The translations under genes were made by a program, and so were the position numbers. Under the pieces are notes generated by a model that saw only the letters and a list, made by a program, of their open reading frames with translations, was not told the DNA's origin and made no database searches. From NCBI GenBank assembly GCA_902515745.1, contig CABXWB010000010.1, positions 1 to 64,000 on the forward strand: 64,000 nucleotides of DNA, written 5' to 3'. Numbering within the stretch: position 1 is the stretch's first letter; every line of letters begins with the position of its first letter. This DNA is from an uncultured Alphaproteobacteria bacterium. Lineage in GTDB: Bacteria; Pseudomonadota; Alphaproteobacteria; HIMB59; GCA-002718135. Below, piece by piece: positions 39,116-48,667 of this stretch.

Positions 39116-39994
39116 ATGAAAAAAATTAGATTATTTTTTTCTATCGTAGTAATTATATTAATAATTCTATTTATCTTTATTCATATTTTTCTAAATAATT
39201 TTGAAAAAGAAAAAATAATTAGTGATATTGAGAAGAAATTTGAAATTAAAATTAATGAAAAAAATAAAATTAAAATCAATATTTTTCCAATAGTAAAACT
39301 TAACACAAACTTAGAAATTAAAGATTACAAAAATAATTTATACTTTGATAATATTAGAATTGATATTTCTCAGCCCGTATTTCAAGTTTCAGGAAATTTA
39401 AATATTCTAATTGATAATTTGAATATTAAGAATATTAATTTTAGTGAAGTAAATATTAATGGAAAAGTAAATTATATTGAAAATTATCTTAAATTTAGTG
39501 ATAATTTAGAAAATTTATTTGACTCAATTTATAAAATTAATGGAAAAATAACTTTAGAAACGACTAATGAAGAAAAATTTCTTATTTCATTTTTAAAATT
39601 ATTCTTTGAAAAATTAGAAAATCAAAAAAATCAAAAATTTGCAATTTCTGAATTAATAAATGCTTTTGGTAATGAAAGTTCTAATTTTAAAGGCGCAATA
39701 AATAAAAATAAAAATATTTTAAAAACTAACAAAATAGAAATTAATAATAAAAACAACAAAATTTTTATAAAAGGAGAATACAATTACAGTAATAATTTTA
39801 TAGATATTATTTTAAACTTATCTCAAAATAATGAAATATATTTAACTACTTTGATAAAAGGAAACTTAAATAATCCTAATATAAGTTTTGATAAAAATTC
39901 AAAATTTTTTCAAAATTCAAACTCAAATGAAAATAATATAATTGAAGAAAGCGTCATTCAATTTTTAAATAATTTTTTTGATTTCAATGATTGA
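39116..39994 (+). CDS. AsmA-like membrane-anchored protein (tentative)
   Basis: A 292-residue protein with one N-terminal membrane anchor (residues 4-26) followed by a very Asn/Ile/Lys-rich region with repeated beta-strand-like stretches (KINIFPIVKLNTNLEI, DNIRIDISQPVFQV, GNLNILIDNLNIKNINFSEVNINGK). This layout resembles the AsmA/DUF748 lipid-transport bridge proteins of the inner-membrane face, but no diagnostic motif is visible. Its AT content is above that of neighbours. An ATG at 39987 of the next gene overlaps its stop by 8 bases. Confidence 0.55.
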   Translation: MKKIRLFFSIVVIILIILFIFIHIFLNNFEKEKIISDIEKKFEIKINEKNKIKINIFPIVKLNTNLEIKDYKNNLYFDNIRIDISQPVFQVSGNLNILIDNLNIKNINFSEVNINGKVNYIENYLKFSDNLENLFDSIYKINGKITLETTNEEKFLISFLKLFFEKLENQKNQKFAISELINAFGNESSNFKGAINKNKNILKTNKIEINNKNNKIFIKGEYNYSNNFIDIILNLSQNNEIYLTTLIKGNLNNPNISFDKNSKFFQNSNSNENNIIEESVIQFLNNFFDFND

Positions 39995-40925
39995 CTTATT
40001 AAATATAGTTAGTAGTGTTTTTGGGTATATCCTTTTTGGATTTTTTGTAAATAAATTACAAATACTTCCAAAAAAATATATTGATTATTTTGATTTTACA
40101 GGTTTCAACATTCTTTTACCTTTAGCTTTAATTATATATTTTTGGCAAGTCTCATTTCCTCAAATTAATTCTATTGGCCTGATCATCTCTTTTTTTGCTT
40201 CAGGAATTTTTATATCCATAACTGGATTTTTAATTAGCAAACAATTTTTAAATTTTAAAACAGATGACTCTGCACTTTTTGGATTAGCTGCTTGTTTTGG
40301 TAACACAGTAGCAATGGGAATACCTCTTATGTATGCAGTTTTGGGTCCAATAAATACAATTCCTTATATGATATTAGTTTTTTTTCATGGTATTGTTCAT
40401 TTTAGCTATACTGTTATTATAATAGAAGTTTATAGAAATAGACAAAAAAGCATTGTTGAAATTTTTTACCAAATATTATTAGGTATAATTAAAAATATTG
40501 TACTTTTTGGAATGATAATTGGAATCATTCTTAATTATTCTAATCTTATTGTCCCATCTATTATGAAACAGCCTTTAGATATTTTTGTAAACCTTGCTCT
40601 TCCAATGGTTCTTATTTCTTTAGGTCTTGCATTAGGAAATTTTAAAATTAGAGAAAATATTTATAGTGCAATACTATTAACTATCTTAAAAAATTTTATT
40701 CACCCTATAATTGCATTTTGTTTAGCACATTTTATATTAGAGCTTGATAGTCTCTTGGTAATTATTGTTACTATGGCCGCAGCTTTACCAAGTGGGTCTC
40801 AGTCATATTATTTTGCATACAGATATAACTCACTAAAAGCTGTAGTTTCTTCAAATGTAGTATTAAGTACTTTTGTTAGTTTTTTTACACTGTCTTTATT
40901 GTTAGTATTTTTTGATATTACGTAG
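39987..40925 (+). CDS. AEC (auxin efflux carrier)-family permease
   Basis: A 312-residue membrane protein with about ten segments; ATG at 39987 (MIDLLNIVSSVFGYILFGFF) is preferred to the TTG nine bases before. The centre contains DSALFGLAACFGNTVAMGIPLMYAVLG, the conserved asparagine-glycine crossover motif of AEC carriers, and the C-terminus has the repeat AAALPSGSQSYYFAYRY. AEC proteins include malonate and organic-acid carriers. Substrate unknown. It ends 8 bases into the TPR gene tail (TTACGTAG). Confidence 0.88.
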   Translation: MIDLLNIVSSVFGYILFGFFVNKLQILPKKYIDYFDFTGFNILLPLALIIYFWQVSFPQINSIGLIISFFASGIFISITGFLISKQFLNFKTDDSALFGLAACFGNTVAMGIPLMYAVLGPINTIPYMILVFFHGIVHFSYTVIIIEVYRNRQKSIVEIFYQILLGIIKNIVLFGMIIGIILNYSNLIVPSIMKQPLDIFVNLALPMVLISLGLALGNFKIRENIYSAILLTILKNFIHPIIAFCLAHFILELDSLLVIIVTMAAALPSGSQSYYFAYRYNSLKAVVSSNVVLSTFVSFFTLSLLLVFFDIT

Positions 40926-41472
40926 ATTGAGAAATAAACGATTGTATTCTCTCTTTTTTATCCATAGTTTTTACACTAAAAGGAAAAATCTCTAACATCT
41001 TATCATATACATCAATTGCCTGTTGAAACTGACCTTGATGAATAAAAATTAAACCCATTCCATCTAGGGCTCCAAAATGTCTTGGTTCTAATTCAAGAGT
41101 TTTAATAATGTCTTGCATAGATTGATCAAAATTACCCATCATAAAGTGAACAGTAGCTCTTTTATTCCAACCTTCTGCAAAATAAGGATCTTCTTCAATT
41201 AAATTATTAAAAAATCTAATTGCTAGTGGATAATTTCTTAAATTCATAGCTTGAATACCCTTCTCAAAATATTCAATTACTTTTGGATCATCAACTTCAT
41301 ACCATATATTCCAAATGTCAGATATTAAATCTCTTATCTCATCCTGATTTTCAGTCTCATTTAATTTTTTAAACAAATTATTTAGCCGTGGATCATTTTG
41401 ATCTGCTAATGCTATCTTACTTGCAAACAAAAGACTTATACTGACAATTAATATTTTAAAGATAACTCTCAT
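40918..41472 (-). CDS. Secreted TPR-repeat protein
   Basis: A 184-residue protein from the ATG at 41472. It opens with a signal peptide (MRVIFKILIVSISLLFASKIALA|DQND), which decides this start over an upstream in-frame ATG that would place extra residues before the signal. It then carries at least three tetratricopeptide repeats, for example NYPLAIRFFNNLIEEDPYFAEGW and GQFQQAIDVYDKMLEIFP. It is likely a periplasmic scaffold protein. The gene overlaps the end of DUF2805. Confidence 0.85.
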   Translation of the reverse strand: MRVIFKILIVSISLLFASKIALADQNDPRLNNLFKKLNETENQDEIRDLISDIWNIWYEVDDPKVIEYFEKGIQAMNLRNYPLAIRFFNNLIEEDPYFAEGWNKRATVHFMMGNFDQSMQDIIKTLELEPRHFGALDGMGLIFIHQGQFQQAIDVYDKMLEIFPFSVKTMDKKERIQSFISQST

Positions 41473-41689
41473 ATTTAAATGATTTTTCAGATAGATTTCT
41501 TTTCTTTTCATGCTTTCTAGTTCTCCCTGTTACTCTAGTTCTCCATAACTTAAATGATCTAGGTTTCAGATTTGTTCTCATTATTTTTATAACCTCTGAT
41601 TCGGTTACATTGTGAATTCTTTTTATTTTTTCAAAAGAGGTTTTATCGCACCAGGCTAATTTAATAATATTATCTATATTCTCCTGCAT
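41456..41689 (-). CDS. DUF2805 (TIGR03643) family protein
   Basis: A 77-residue protein with LAWCDKTSFEKIKRIHNVTESEVIKIMRTNLKPRSFKLWRTRVTGRTRKH-type sequence: a small helix-turn-helix-like region followed by the highly conserved PRSFKLWRTRVTGR. The family is widespread in marine bacteria; function unknown, though the fold suggests nucleic-acid contact. It precedes the TPR gene with about 17 bases of overlap. Confidence 0.82.
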   Translation of the reverse strand: MQENIDNIIKLAWCDKTSFEKIKRIHNVTESEVIKIMRTNLKPRSFKLWRTRVTGRTRKHEKKRNLSEKSFKYESYL

Positions 41690-41729
41690 ATTATCAATAT
41701 AGTTCTGTATTAATTAAATTCTAAAAAAA

Positions 41730-42353
41730 ATGATTGATTTGTATTCATCACCTACTCCTAATGGTCGAAAAATTAGCATTATGCTTGAAGAATTAGGTGT
41801 GGATTTTAATCCTATTTTAATAAATTTAGATAAAAAAGAGCAGTTTAATGAAGAGTTTTCAAAAATATCTCCTGCAAATAAAATTCCTGTAATTGTGGAT
41901 AATGATAACAACCAAACAGTATTCGAATCTGGGGCTATCCTTCTTTATCTGGCAAAAAAATATAATAAATTTCTAAATAAAGATAAGTATTGGGAAATAA
42001 TACAATGGGTTTTTTTTCAAATGGCTTACGTTGGGCCAATGCTAGGCCAAGCTCATCAATATTTATTTTATCATCCTGGTAAAAGCAAATTTGCAGAAGA
42101 TAAAACAAAGGGGTATGCACAACATATATATTCAATTTTGGATAAAAGGCTTTCTAAACAAGAATATTTTTCGGATACCTATTCAATAGCTGATATTTCA
42201 ATTTGGCCTTGGACTGCTCGTTATGAAAGACATCAAATAAATTTGCATGATTATCCAAATGTGTTGAGATGGTATAAACAAATATCAACAAGATCTGCAG
42301 TTATTAAAGGATATAATTCTGTAGGTGAATTTTATGAAATCCCTAAACCTTAA
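41730..42353 (+). CDS. Glutathione S-transferase family protein (YfcG-like)
   Basis: A 207-residue GST with an N-terminal thioredoxin-like domain (MIDLYSSPTPNGRKISIMLEE; the cis-proline in ANKIPVIVD; the glutathione-contacting FESGAILLYLAKKY) and an all-helical C-terminal domain with YSIADISIWPW. The N-cap asparagine after SPTP fits the YfcG/nu-type GSTs, which act as disulfide reductases more than conjugating enzymes. Single-gene unit between oppositely oriented genes. Confidence 0.9.
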   Translation: MIDLYSSPTPNGRKISIMLEELGVDFNPILINLDKKEQFNEEFSKISPANKIPVIVDNDNNQTVFESGAILLYLAKKYNKFLNKDKYWEIIQWVFFQMAYVGPMLGQAHQYLFYHPGKSKFAEDKTKGYAQHIYSILDKRLSKQEYFSDTYSIADISIWPWTARYERHQINLHDYPNVLRWYKQISTRSAVIKGYNSVGEFYEIPKP

Positions 42354-42958
42354 GCGTTATAAAATAATACTGAGCCTGCGGTTATAATTAAAAGGATTGC
42401 TAAAAACCATTCAACAATTTTTTTTAATTTTTCATTATTAAGATATTTTCTGATAACACTTCCTCCATATGCCCAGATACTAATGGAAGGAATATTAACT
42501 ACTGTAGACATAATAACCATAAATAGTGTTCCAATTATTATATTTTCATCTTTTGGATAATATAATGTTACTGCAGTTGAACAGATTACCCAAGCTTTTG
42601 GATTTACAAATTGAAACAAAATTGCTTCATGATATTTTAATGGTCTTGATCTATCTTCAGTCTTTGAAATATTTAAAGATCCAAACATTTTATATGCTAA
42701 ATAAAGAATATAGCCCGCTCCAACATATCTTAAAATATCATAGAGTATTGGATAGGTAATAAACAAAGATCCAAGACCTAGACACACAAGTGCTAATTGC
42801 AAACCATGACCAGAAGGAATGCCAAAAATATTAGGTATAGATCTTATAAATCCAAATTTTATACCTGATGCAGTTAAAATACTATTGTTTGGACCTGGAG
42901 TTACGTACATAATAAAATTATACACTGCTAAAGCAGCTATTAATTCCCATGTAATCAT
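42350..42958 (-). CDS. LysE/RhtB-family amino-acid exporter
   Basis: A 202-residue membrane protein with six segments and the family start YNFIMYVTPGPNNSILTASGIKFGF, GIPSGHGLQLALVCLGLGSL and QFVNPKAWVICSTAV. RhtB/LysE members export amino acids such as homoserine, threonine or lysine. Substrate cannot be assigned. It ends within the shared TTAA with GST and is 3 bases from yajQ. Confidence 0.88.
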   Translation of the reverse strand: MITWELIAALAVYNFIMYVTPGPNNSILTASGIKFGFIRSIPNIFGIPSGHGLQLALVCLGLGSLFITYPILYDILRYVGAGYILYLAYKMFGSLNISKTEDRSRPLKYHEAILFQFVNPKAWVICSTAVTLYYPKDENIIIGTLFMVIMSTVVNIPSISIWAYGGSVIRKYLNNEKLKKIVEWFLAILLIITAGSVLFYNA

Positions 42959-42961
42959 TTT

Positions 42962-43447
42962 TTAATCTCGAAAATTTACAAATTGGACTGGTATACCTAT
43001 CTTAGTATCCTCAATAAGCTTCATTACACTTTGTAAATCATCTTTTTTCTTTCCTTCAACACGAAGTTCATTCCCATTGATCTTTACTTGAACTTTTAAT
43101 TTAGAACTTTTGACATCAGAAGTAATTTTTTTACACAGGGATTGCTCAATTCCTTCTACTAATTCATACGTCTGACGAATTTTATTTCCCCCAGCTTTTT
43201 CCATATCATTTTTTTTTAAACATAAAGGGTCAACTTTTCGTCTAACAAAATGAGTAACGAGCATGTCATTTACTTGACCAGCTTTCATTTCATCATCAGT
43301 AATAACAACTATAGTGTTTTCTTTTTTTTCAATTGAAGTATCTGATCCTTTAAAATCGTACCTAGTGGTAATTTCTCTTGTCACATTTCCTAGTGCGTTA
43401 TCAATTTCTTGATGATCTAATCTGTTTACAATATCAAAACTAGGCAT
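42962..43447 (-). CDS. yajQ: YajQ family nucleotide-binding protein
   Basis: A 161-residue UPF0234/YajQ protein: MPSFDIVNRLDHQEIDNALG, EITTRYDFKGSDTSIE, KKITSDVKSSKLKVQVKINGNELRVEGKKKDDLQ and the end GIPVQFVNFRD. Some homologues bind cyclic di-GMP or phage/tRNA; the E. coli protein has no clear essential role. It lies between LysE and rmuC genes in a minus-strand operon. Confidence 0.94.
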   Translation of the reverse strand: MPSFDIVNRLDHQEIDNALGNVTREITTRYDFKGSDTSIEKKENTIVVITDDEMKAGQVNDMLVTHFVRRKVDPLCLKKNDMEKAGGNKIRQTYELVEGIEQSLCKKITSDVKSSKLKVQVKINGNELRVEGKKKDDLQSVMKLIEDTKIGIPVQFVNFRD

Positions 43448-43451
43448 TTAT

Positions 43452-44411
43452 TTAGTTTATTACATCGTCATTTATATCTGGCAACTGTTTTTTAGTACTT
43501 AATCTTCCTAATTTTTTCATCTTTTCTACTTTTTTAGTCAAACTTCCTGAGCCATCTTGTAATCTTTGTTTAGCTTCGTCCATTTTTGATTTAGCTAAAT
43601 CTATTGACTGATTAGCTTTTACAAACGACTCATATACACTGACTGTTTTATCATAAATATCTGATGCAGCTGATGCTATATCTTTTATTGTTTTTGATTG
43701 TTTATCAACCCGCCACATATTTTCTACAGCTTTAAGTAAAAAGGGTAAGGTTGATGGTCCAACAATAATTATTTTATTGTTCCATGAATCTTCGATAAGT
43801 TTATTTGCCTCATTATATAAAGTAAGTAATGCTGGTTCTATTGGAACAAACATTAAAACATTATCAATTGTATTGATACCATATATTTTTGAATAATTAT
43901 CTTTACTCAAACTTCTAATCGAAGTTTTTGTTGAATCCAAAAATTTTTTCAAAAATATCTTCTTTTGTTGATTGTCATTTGTATTAGAATAATCATGCCA
44001 AGAATCTAAAGACACTTTTGAATCTATAATTATGTGTCTATTACCTGGCATATGAACAATTACATCAGGTTTTTGTAAATTACCATCTTCATCTCTAAAA
44101 GTTTTTTGAGTTGAGTACTCTTCTCCTTCTCTTAAACCAACACTATCTAAAATATTTTTAAGTACAAATTCTCCCCAAGGACCTTGTTGAAGCGCACCGC
44201 CTCTAATTAATGTATTCTCAATTCTATCTTGAGCTAAATTAAAATTTTGTAAAGATTGCTGAATTGATTGCATATGATTTTTTAAGGAAGTAAGATCAGT
44301 ATCATCTTTTATTTCAGAACTTTTTGTTTTACGAAGAAAAAATAAAATTGATAAGAAACCAACTCCAGATAAAAAACCAATAATGAAAACAAATATAAGA
44401 TTTTCAAACAT
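43452..44411 (-). CDS. rmuC: DNA recombination protein RmuC homologue
   Basis: A 319-residue RmuC with an N-terminal membrane anchor (residues 1-25), a short coiled stretch and the nuclease-like domain PWGEFVLKNILDSVGLREGEEYSTQ, KPDVIVHMPGNRHIIIDSKVSLDSW and ALLTLYNEANKLIEDSW. The DSK residues belong to the restriction-enzyme-like fold. It is shorter than the E. coli protein, lacking most of the coiled-coil. RmuC limits inversion between repeats; mechanism unresolved. Confidence 0.92.
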   Translation of the reverse strand: MFENLIFVFIIGFLSGVGFLSILFFLRKTKSSEIKDDTDLTSLKNHMQSIQQSLQNFNLAQDRIENTLIRGGALQQGPWGEFVLKNILDSVGLREGEEYSTQKTFRDEDGNLQKPDVIVHMPGNRHIIIDSKVSLDSWHDYSNTNDNQQKKIFLKKFLDSTKTSIRSLSKDNYSKIYGINTIDNVLMFVPIEPALLTLYNEANKLIEDSWNNKIIIVGPSTLPFLLKAVENMWRVDKQSKTIKDIASAASDIYDKTVSVYESFVKANQSIDLAKSKMDEAKQRLQDGSGSLTKKVEKMKKLGRLSTKKQLPDINDDVIN

Positions 44412-44417
44412 AACAAA

Positions 44418-44834
44418 TTAAATAAGATATAAATATATTATTAAATATCTAGCAATTTTCCCAATAGATACAAATATTAAAAAGAAAGTAATATTATATT
44501 TTACTGTACCTGCTGCAAATGCGATTGGGTCTCCAAAAATAGGCACCCATGAAAATAATAATGACCATTTTCCATACTTTTTGAAAATATCTGAAGCTTT
44601 CTGTAATAAATATTTATTTACTGGAAACCAAGGTTTCTTAATAAGAAAATTTATAAAGTAACCACAAATCCAACTGATTAGAGATCCTAAAATATTACCT
44701 GCTGAAGCAAAAAATAATAATAAAAATGTATTATACTTATTAGATAATAATAGTGCGGATAAATATGTCTCTGAAGCAAAAGGAAAAAAAGTACCTAAAG
44801 ACAAACAAAAAATAAATAATGATGAATAGATCAA
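44418..44834 (-). CDS. YqaA-like DedA-related membrane protein
   Basis: A 138-residue membrane protein with about four segments, containing FFPFASETYLSALL and SWVPIFGDPIAFAAGTVKYN, the pattern of the YqaA branch of the DedA/SNARE-associated family. DedA proteins are lipid scramblase- or transporter-like. The apparent start is TTG at 44834; no better start is visible. It is followed by the rmuC-yajQ-LysE genes. Confidence 0.85.
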   Translation of the reverse strand: MIYSSLFIFCLSLGTFFPFASETYLSALLLSNKYNTFLLLFFASAGNILGSLISWICGYFINFLIKKPWFPVNKYLLQKASDIFKKYGKWSLLFSWVPIFGDPIAFAAGTVKYNITFFLIFVSIGKIARYLIIYLYLI

Positions 44835-44883
44835 AGTATTTCTTATTGTTAATTTATGTTAATGTTATCTTACTTATCAATTT

Positions 44884-46026
44884 ATGAACGATTTTCCAAA
44901 AGAAGAATTTATTTCCAGAATTGAAAAAATACAAATACATATTGAAAAAGAAAATATTGATGCAGTTATTATAACTTCACCATCAAATTTTAGATATTTC
45001 ACTGGACTTGATAGTAATTTTTGGGAAAGTCCTACAAGACCGTGGTATTTAATTATTTCAAAAAAAAATCCAATAAAAGCTATAATACCATCTATTGGCA
45101 TTACAGCTATGCAAAAAACATTAGTCAATGATATTGAAACTTGGGAGTCTCCAAATCCAAAAGATGAGGGAATATCTTTATTGAAAAAAAATATTAAAAG
45201 TTTTCCTAAAAGTTCAAATATCGGATTTGAATTAGGAAATGAAACTTTTTTGCGAATGAATATTAATGATTATCAAGATATTCAAAAAAACTTATCAGAA
45301 TATAATTTTGTTGATGCTAGTAAAATACTTTGGAGTATAAGAAAAATAAAATCTGAAATAGAGATCAATAATATTAAAGAAATTTGTTCTATTACAAGTA
45401 AGGTGTTTGATGATTTTCCTCAAAAAATTAATTTAGGAATGAGTGAAAAACAAATTGCATCAATATTTAAAAAAGAATTAATTGAGAGTGGCGCAGATTA
45501 TATTCAATACATGGCGTGTGCTTCAGGATTTAATGGTTATAATCAGATTATCTGTAACCCAACAGAAAGGGTAACTAAAGATAGTGATATTCTAATTATT
45601 GATACCGGTGCAACTTTAAATGGTTATTTTTCAGATTTTGATAGAAATTTTGGTTTTGGAAAAATTCACAAACAAGTTCTAGATGCATATAATAAATTGT
45701 GGGAAGCAACTGAGAGAACTTTAGAAATTATAAAACCCGGAATTAGTTGTTCAGAAATATATTCTAAATTATCTCATAATTTAACAACTAACAAAATATC
45801 AGTTGGAAGGATGGGTCATGGTTTAGGCTTACAACTAACTGAGCCGCCAAGTATTATGAAAAATGACAAAACATTACTTGAGGAAAAAATGATTATAACT
45901 CTTGAACCATCAATCGAAATGGACGAAAATAAAATATTAGTACAAGAGGAAAATTTATTAATAACTAATGATTCCTATGAGCTTTTAAGTACTAGAACTC
46001 CAGAAAATTTACCTATTATTAATTAA
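44884..46026 (+). CDS. M24-family aminopeptidase P-like protein
   Basis: A 380-residue pita-bread-fold enzyme. The N-terminal domain ends near residue 150. Metal ligands are visible in LIIDTGATLNGYFSDFDRNFGFG (two aspartates), MGHGLGLQLTEPPSI (histidine), ITLEPSIEM (glutamate) and VQEENLLI (glutamate). Members cleave X-Pro bonds, or hydrolyse creatine or ectoine derivatives (DoeA type). Proximity to a peptide ABC transporter fits peptide use, but ectoine hydrolase cannot be excluded from sequence alone. Its stop abuts that of the ABC ATPase gene. Confidence 0.88.
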   Translation: MNDFPKEEFISRIEKIQIHIEKENIDAVIITSPSNFRYFTGLDSNFWESPTRPWYLIISKKNPIKAIIPSIGITAMQKTLVNDIETWESPNPKDEGISLLKKNIKSFPKSSNIGFELGNETFLRMNINDYQDIQKNLSEYNFVDASKILWSIRKIKSEIEINNIKEICSITSKVFDDFPQKINLGMSEKQIASIFKKELIESGADYIQYMACASGFNGYNQIICNPTERVTKDSDILIIDTGATLNGYFSDFDRNFGFGKIHKQVLDAYNKLWEATERTLEIIKPGISCSEIYSKLSHNLTTNKISVGRMGHGLGLQLTEPPSIMKNDKTLLEEKMIITLEPSIEMDENKILVQEENLLITNDSYELLSTRTPENLPIIN

Positions 46027-47745
46027 TTAAATTATTGATTCTATTTTAGGCATAAGTCTAATTAATTCCTTCGTATATTTATGCTCAGGATTATTAAATA
46101 ATTCCTCTGTATTTTTTGTTTCACAAACAGCACCATTTTTTAGTACAATTATTCGATTACACATTTGGCGAATTACAGGGAGATCATGGCTAATAAATAG
46201 CATAGTGAGATGAAGTTCATCTTGTATATCTTTTAATAAATTCAATATTTGTGCTTGTATACTAACATCCAGTGCAGAAGTTGGTTCATCACATATTAAT
46301 AATCGTGGTCTTGTAGCCAAGGCACGAGCAATGGATATTCTCTGCCTTTGCCCTCCTGAGAATTCATGTGGGTATCGATCTAGAGATTGTCTGGTCATTC
46401 CAACAATATCTATTAGGTCATAAACATTTTGTAAAAGTTCATTATTGCTAATATTTTTTTGAAAAAATTTAATTGGTTCTGCAATAATATCCTTAACTTT
46501 GAAACGAGGATTTAGAGATGAGTAAGGATCTTGAAAAATCATTTGAATTTGACCTCTACTATTATGAATTTGATATTTTTTATTTGAATTAAATAGAGGT
46601 TCATTATTATAAATTAAATCACCTTTGTTAGGACTAATTAATCCAGTAATAATTTTTGCTATAGTTGATTTACCTGAACCAGACTCTCCAACTAATCCAA
46701 GTGTCTCACCTTCGAATAATTCAAAAGTTACATTGTCGACAGCTTTAACTATTTTATCATTCGAACTTTTATTAGAAATAAATGAAAAACCACTACCTAA
46801 AGAATTATCATCAAAAACTTTTGTTACTTCCTCAAGTTTTAATAATTTTTGATTTTTATTTTCCCTTATTCCCCATGTCTTAATAATATTTTTAGTCAAA
46901 TCCTTGGAACTAGATGTTATTTCCTTACCATCGGGGCTAATTAATTTAAATCTATCAATTTTCTTATTTGTTGGTGGCACTGAAATTACTAAGCTTCTTG
47001 CTTCTGTTGATTTTGGATTTGTTAATAATTCTTTAGTCTCACCTTGTTCAACAATATGTCCGTATCTCATGACAATAACTTTATCAGTCGTCTCTGCTAT
47101 GACTCCCATATCATGGGTAATAATTATAACACCAAGATTTCTTTTCTTTGTAAGATCTTTGAGTAGTTCTAATATTTGATATTGAATACTTACATCTAAA
47201 GCTGTTGTTGGTTCATCTGCAATTATTAAGTCAGGTTCACAACTTATCGCTAAAGCTATCACAACTCTTTGACGCATACCGCCACTAAATTGGTGTGGAT
47301 AGTCCTCAATTCTTTTTTCAGCGTCCTCTATTCCAACCTCTTTAAGTAGTTGGATTGATTTTTTAAGTGAATCTTGAAAACTTAAATTTAAATGAGTCTG
47401 AATAGTTTCAATTAATTGATCTTTTATTTTGAATAGAGGGTTTAATGAAGTTTGAGGGTCTTGAAAGACAAATCCTACTTTCTTTCCTCTAATATTTTGA
47501 ATTATTTCTTCATTACTTCTTAATTCAATATTGTCTATTTTTATTGAGCCATCTGTGATTTCACCTGGAGGATCGATCAAGTTAATTATCGCATTTGCAA
47601 TTGTAGATTTTCCAGATCCAGACTCACCGACAATTCCTAATATTTCACCTCTTTCTAAAGAAAATTCTACATTTTTGCTTGCAACAATAGTCTCCTTTCG
47701 TGTTGGATAACTTATGTTTAAATTTTTAACTTCTAAAAAACTCAT
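46027..47745 (-). CDS. Dipeptide/oligopeptide ABC transporter, fused ATPases (DppD-DppF type)
   Basis: A 572-residue protein from the ATG at 47745 (MSFLEVKNLNISYP), preferred to an upstream start because it overlaps the dppC stop by ATGA. Two complete ABC modules are joined: Walker A GESGSGKSTIANAI and signature FSGGMRQRVVIALAI with IADEPTTALDV in the first, then GESGSGKSTIAKIITG, FSGGQRQRISIARAL and ICDEPTSALDV in the second. A short linker with a peptide-transporter C-terminal region separates them. It energises import through the adjacent permeases. Confidence 0.94.
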   Translation of the reverse strand: MSFLEVKNLNISYPTRKETIVASKNVEFSLERGEILGIVGESGSGKSTIANAIINLIDPPGEITDGSIKIDNIELRSNEEIIQNIRGKKVGFVFQDPQTSLNPLFKIKDQLIETIQTHLNLSFQDSLKKSIQLLKEVGIEDAEKRIEDYPHQFSGGMRQRVVIALAISCEPDLIIADEPTTALDVSIQYQILELLKDLTKKRNLGVIIITHDMGVIAETTDKVIVMRYGHIVEQGETKELLTNPKSTEARSLVISVPPTNKKIDRFKLISPDGKEITSSSKDLTKNIIKTWGIRENKNQKLLKLEEVTKVFDDNSLGSGFSFISNKSSNDKIVKAVDNVTFELFEGETLGLVGESGSGKSTIAKIITGLISPNKGDLIYNNEPLFNSNKKYQIHNSRGQIQMIFQDPYSSLNPRFKVKDIIAEPIKFFQKNISNNELLQNVYDLIDIVGMTRQSLDRYPHEFSGGQRQRISIARALATRPRLLICDEPTSALDVSIQAQILNLLKDIQDELHLTMLFISHDLPVIRQMCNRIIVLKNGAVCETKNTEELFNNPEHKYTKELIRLMPKIESII

Positions 47746-48665
47746 CTCTTTTTTAATTTTGGATTTAAAGCATCTCTCATCCAATCCCCTAATAAATTAA
47801 TTGATAACGCTAAAACTATTAAGAAAATGGCTGGAAAAAAAGTAATCCACCACTCACCTGAAAATAAAAAATTATTTCCAAACCTTATTAGAGTACCAAG
47901 AGATGGTGTTGTTGGTGGAACGCCAACACCTAAAAAACTCAAAGTGGACTCTGTAATAATTGCAAGTGCCAATCCAATTGTAGCAATTACTAAGATGGGC
48001 CGAAGTATATTTGGTAAAATATGCTTAAACATAATTAATATATTTGATAGTCCAATAATTCTTGAAGCTGAGACATACTCTTTATTTTTTTCAACCAAAG
48101 TTGATGCTCTTGATACTCTTGCGAACTGAGGCCATTCTGAAATACCAATGGCGAAAATCAAAACATAAATTGCCATTTCATCATGCATTGATTGTGAAAT
48201 AATTGCCCTTGCAATACCATCAACTAGTAAAGCCATTAAAATACTTGGAATAGTTAGCTGCACATCTGTAAGACGCATTACAATAATCTCATATCTACCA
48301 CCAATATATCCAGCTGTTATTCCAAGGAATACTCCAAGTAACATAGCAAAAATTATAGATGCAAAACCAACGATAAGTGAAATTCTTGAACCATAAATCA
48401 TTGTGGAAAACATATCTCTTCCCTGCTGATCAGTACCTAAAATAAAGCTAAAACTTCCTCCCTCCGACCATACTGGTGGGGTAAAGGCATCCATTAAAGA
48501 AACTGATGCTGGATCAAACGGATTATAAGGAGCAACTATCCCAGCAAATACAGAACAAAAAAGTATAGTAAAAAATATTGTTGAAGAAATTACTGCTAAT
48601 TTAGAATTAAAGAAACTGTATCCAATATCAGTATCATATATTTTATTATAGGTTTTAAGTAGCAT
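47742..48665 (-). CDS. dppC: Peptide ABC transporter permease, DppC type
   Basis: A 307-residue permease with a cytoplasmic N-terminal region, an N-terminal extra membrane segment and five to six further segments. It includes FILGTDQQGRDMFSTMIYGSRISL and the EAA-loop EYVSASRIIGLSNILIMFKHILPN. It ends GDWMRDALNPKLKKR, a conserved DppC tail. It forms a heterodimer with the adjacent DppB and overlaps both neighbours closely. Confidence 0.95.
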   Translation of the reverse strand: MLLKTYNKIYDTDIGYSFFNSKLAVISSTIFFTILFCSVFAGIVAPYNPFDPASVSLMDAFTPPVWSEGGSFSFILGTDQQGRDMFSTMIYGSRISLIVGFASIIFAMLLGVFLGITAGYIGGRYEIIVMRLTDVQLTIPSILMALLVDGIARAIISQSMHDEMAIYVLIFAIGISEWPQFARVSRASTLVEKNKEYVSASRIIGLSNILIMFKHILPNILRPILVIATIGLALAIITESTLSFLGVGVPPTTPSLGTLIRFGNNFLFSGEWWITFFPAIFLIVLALSINLLGDWMRDALNPKLKKR

Positions 48666-48667
48666 TT

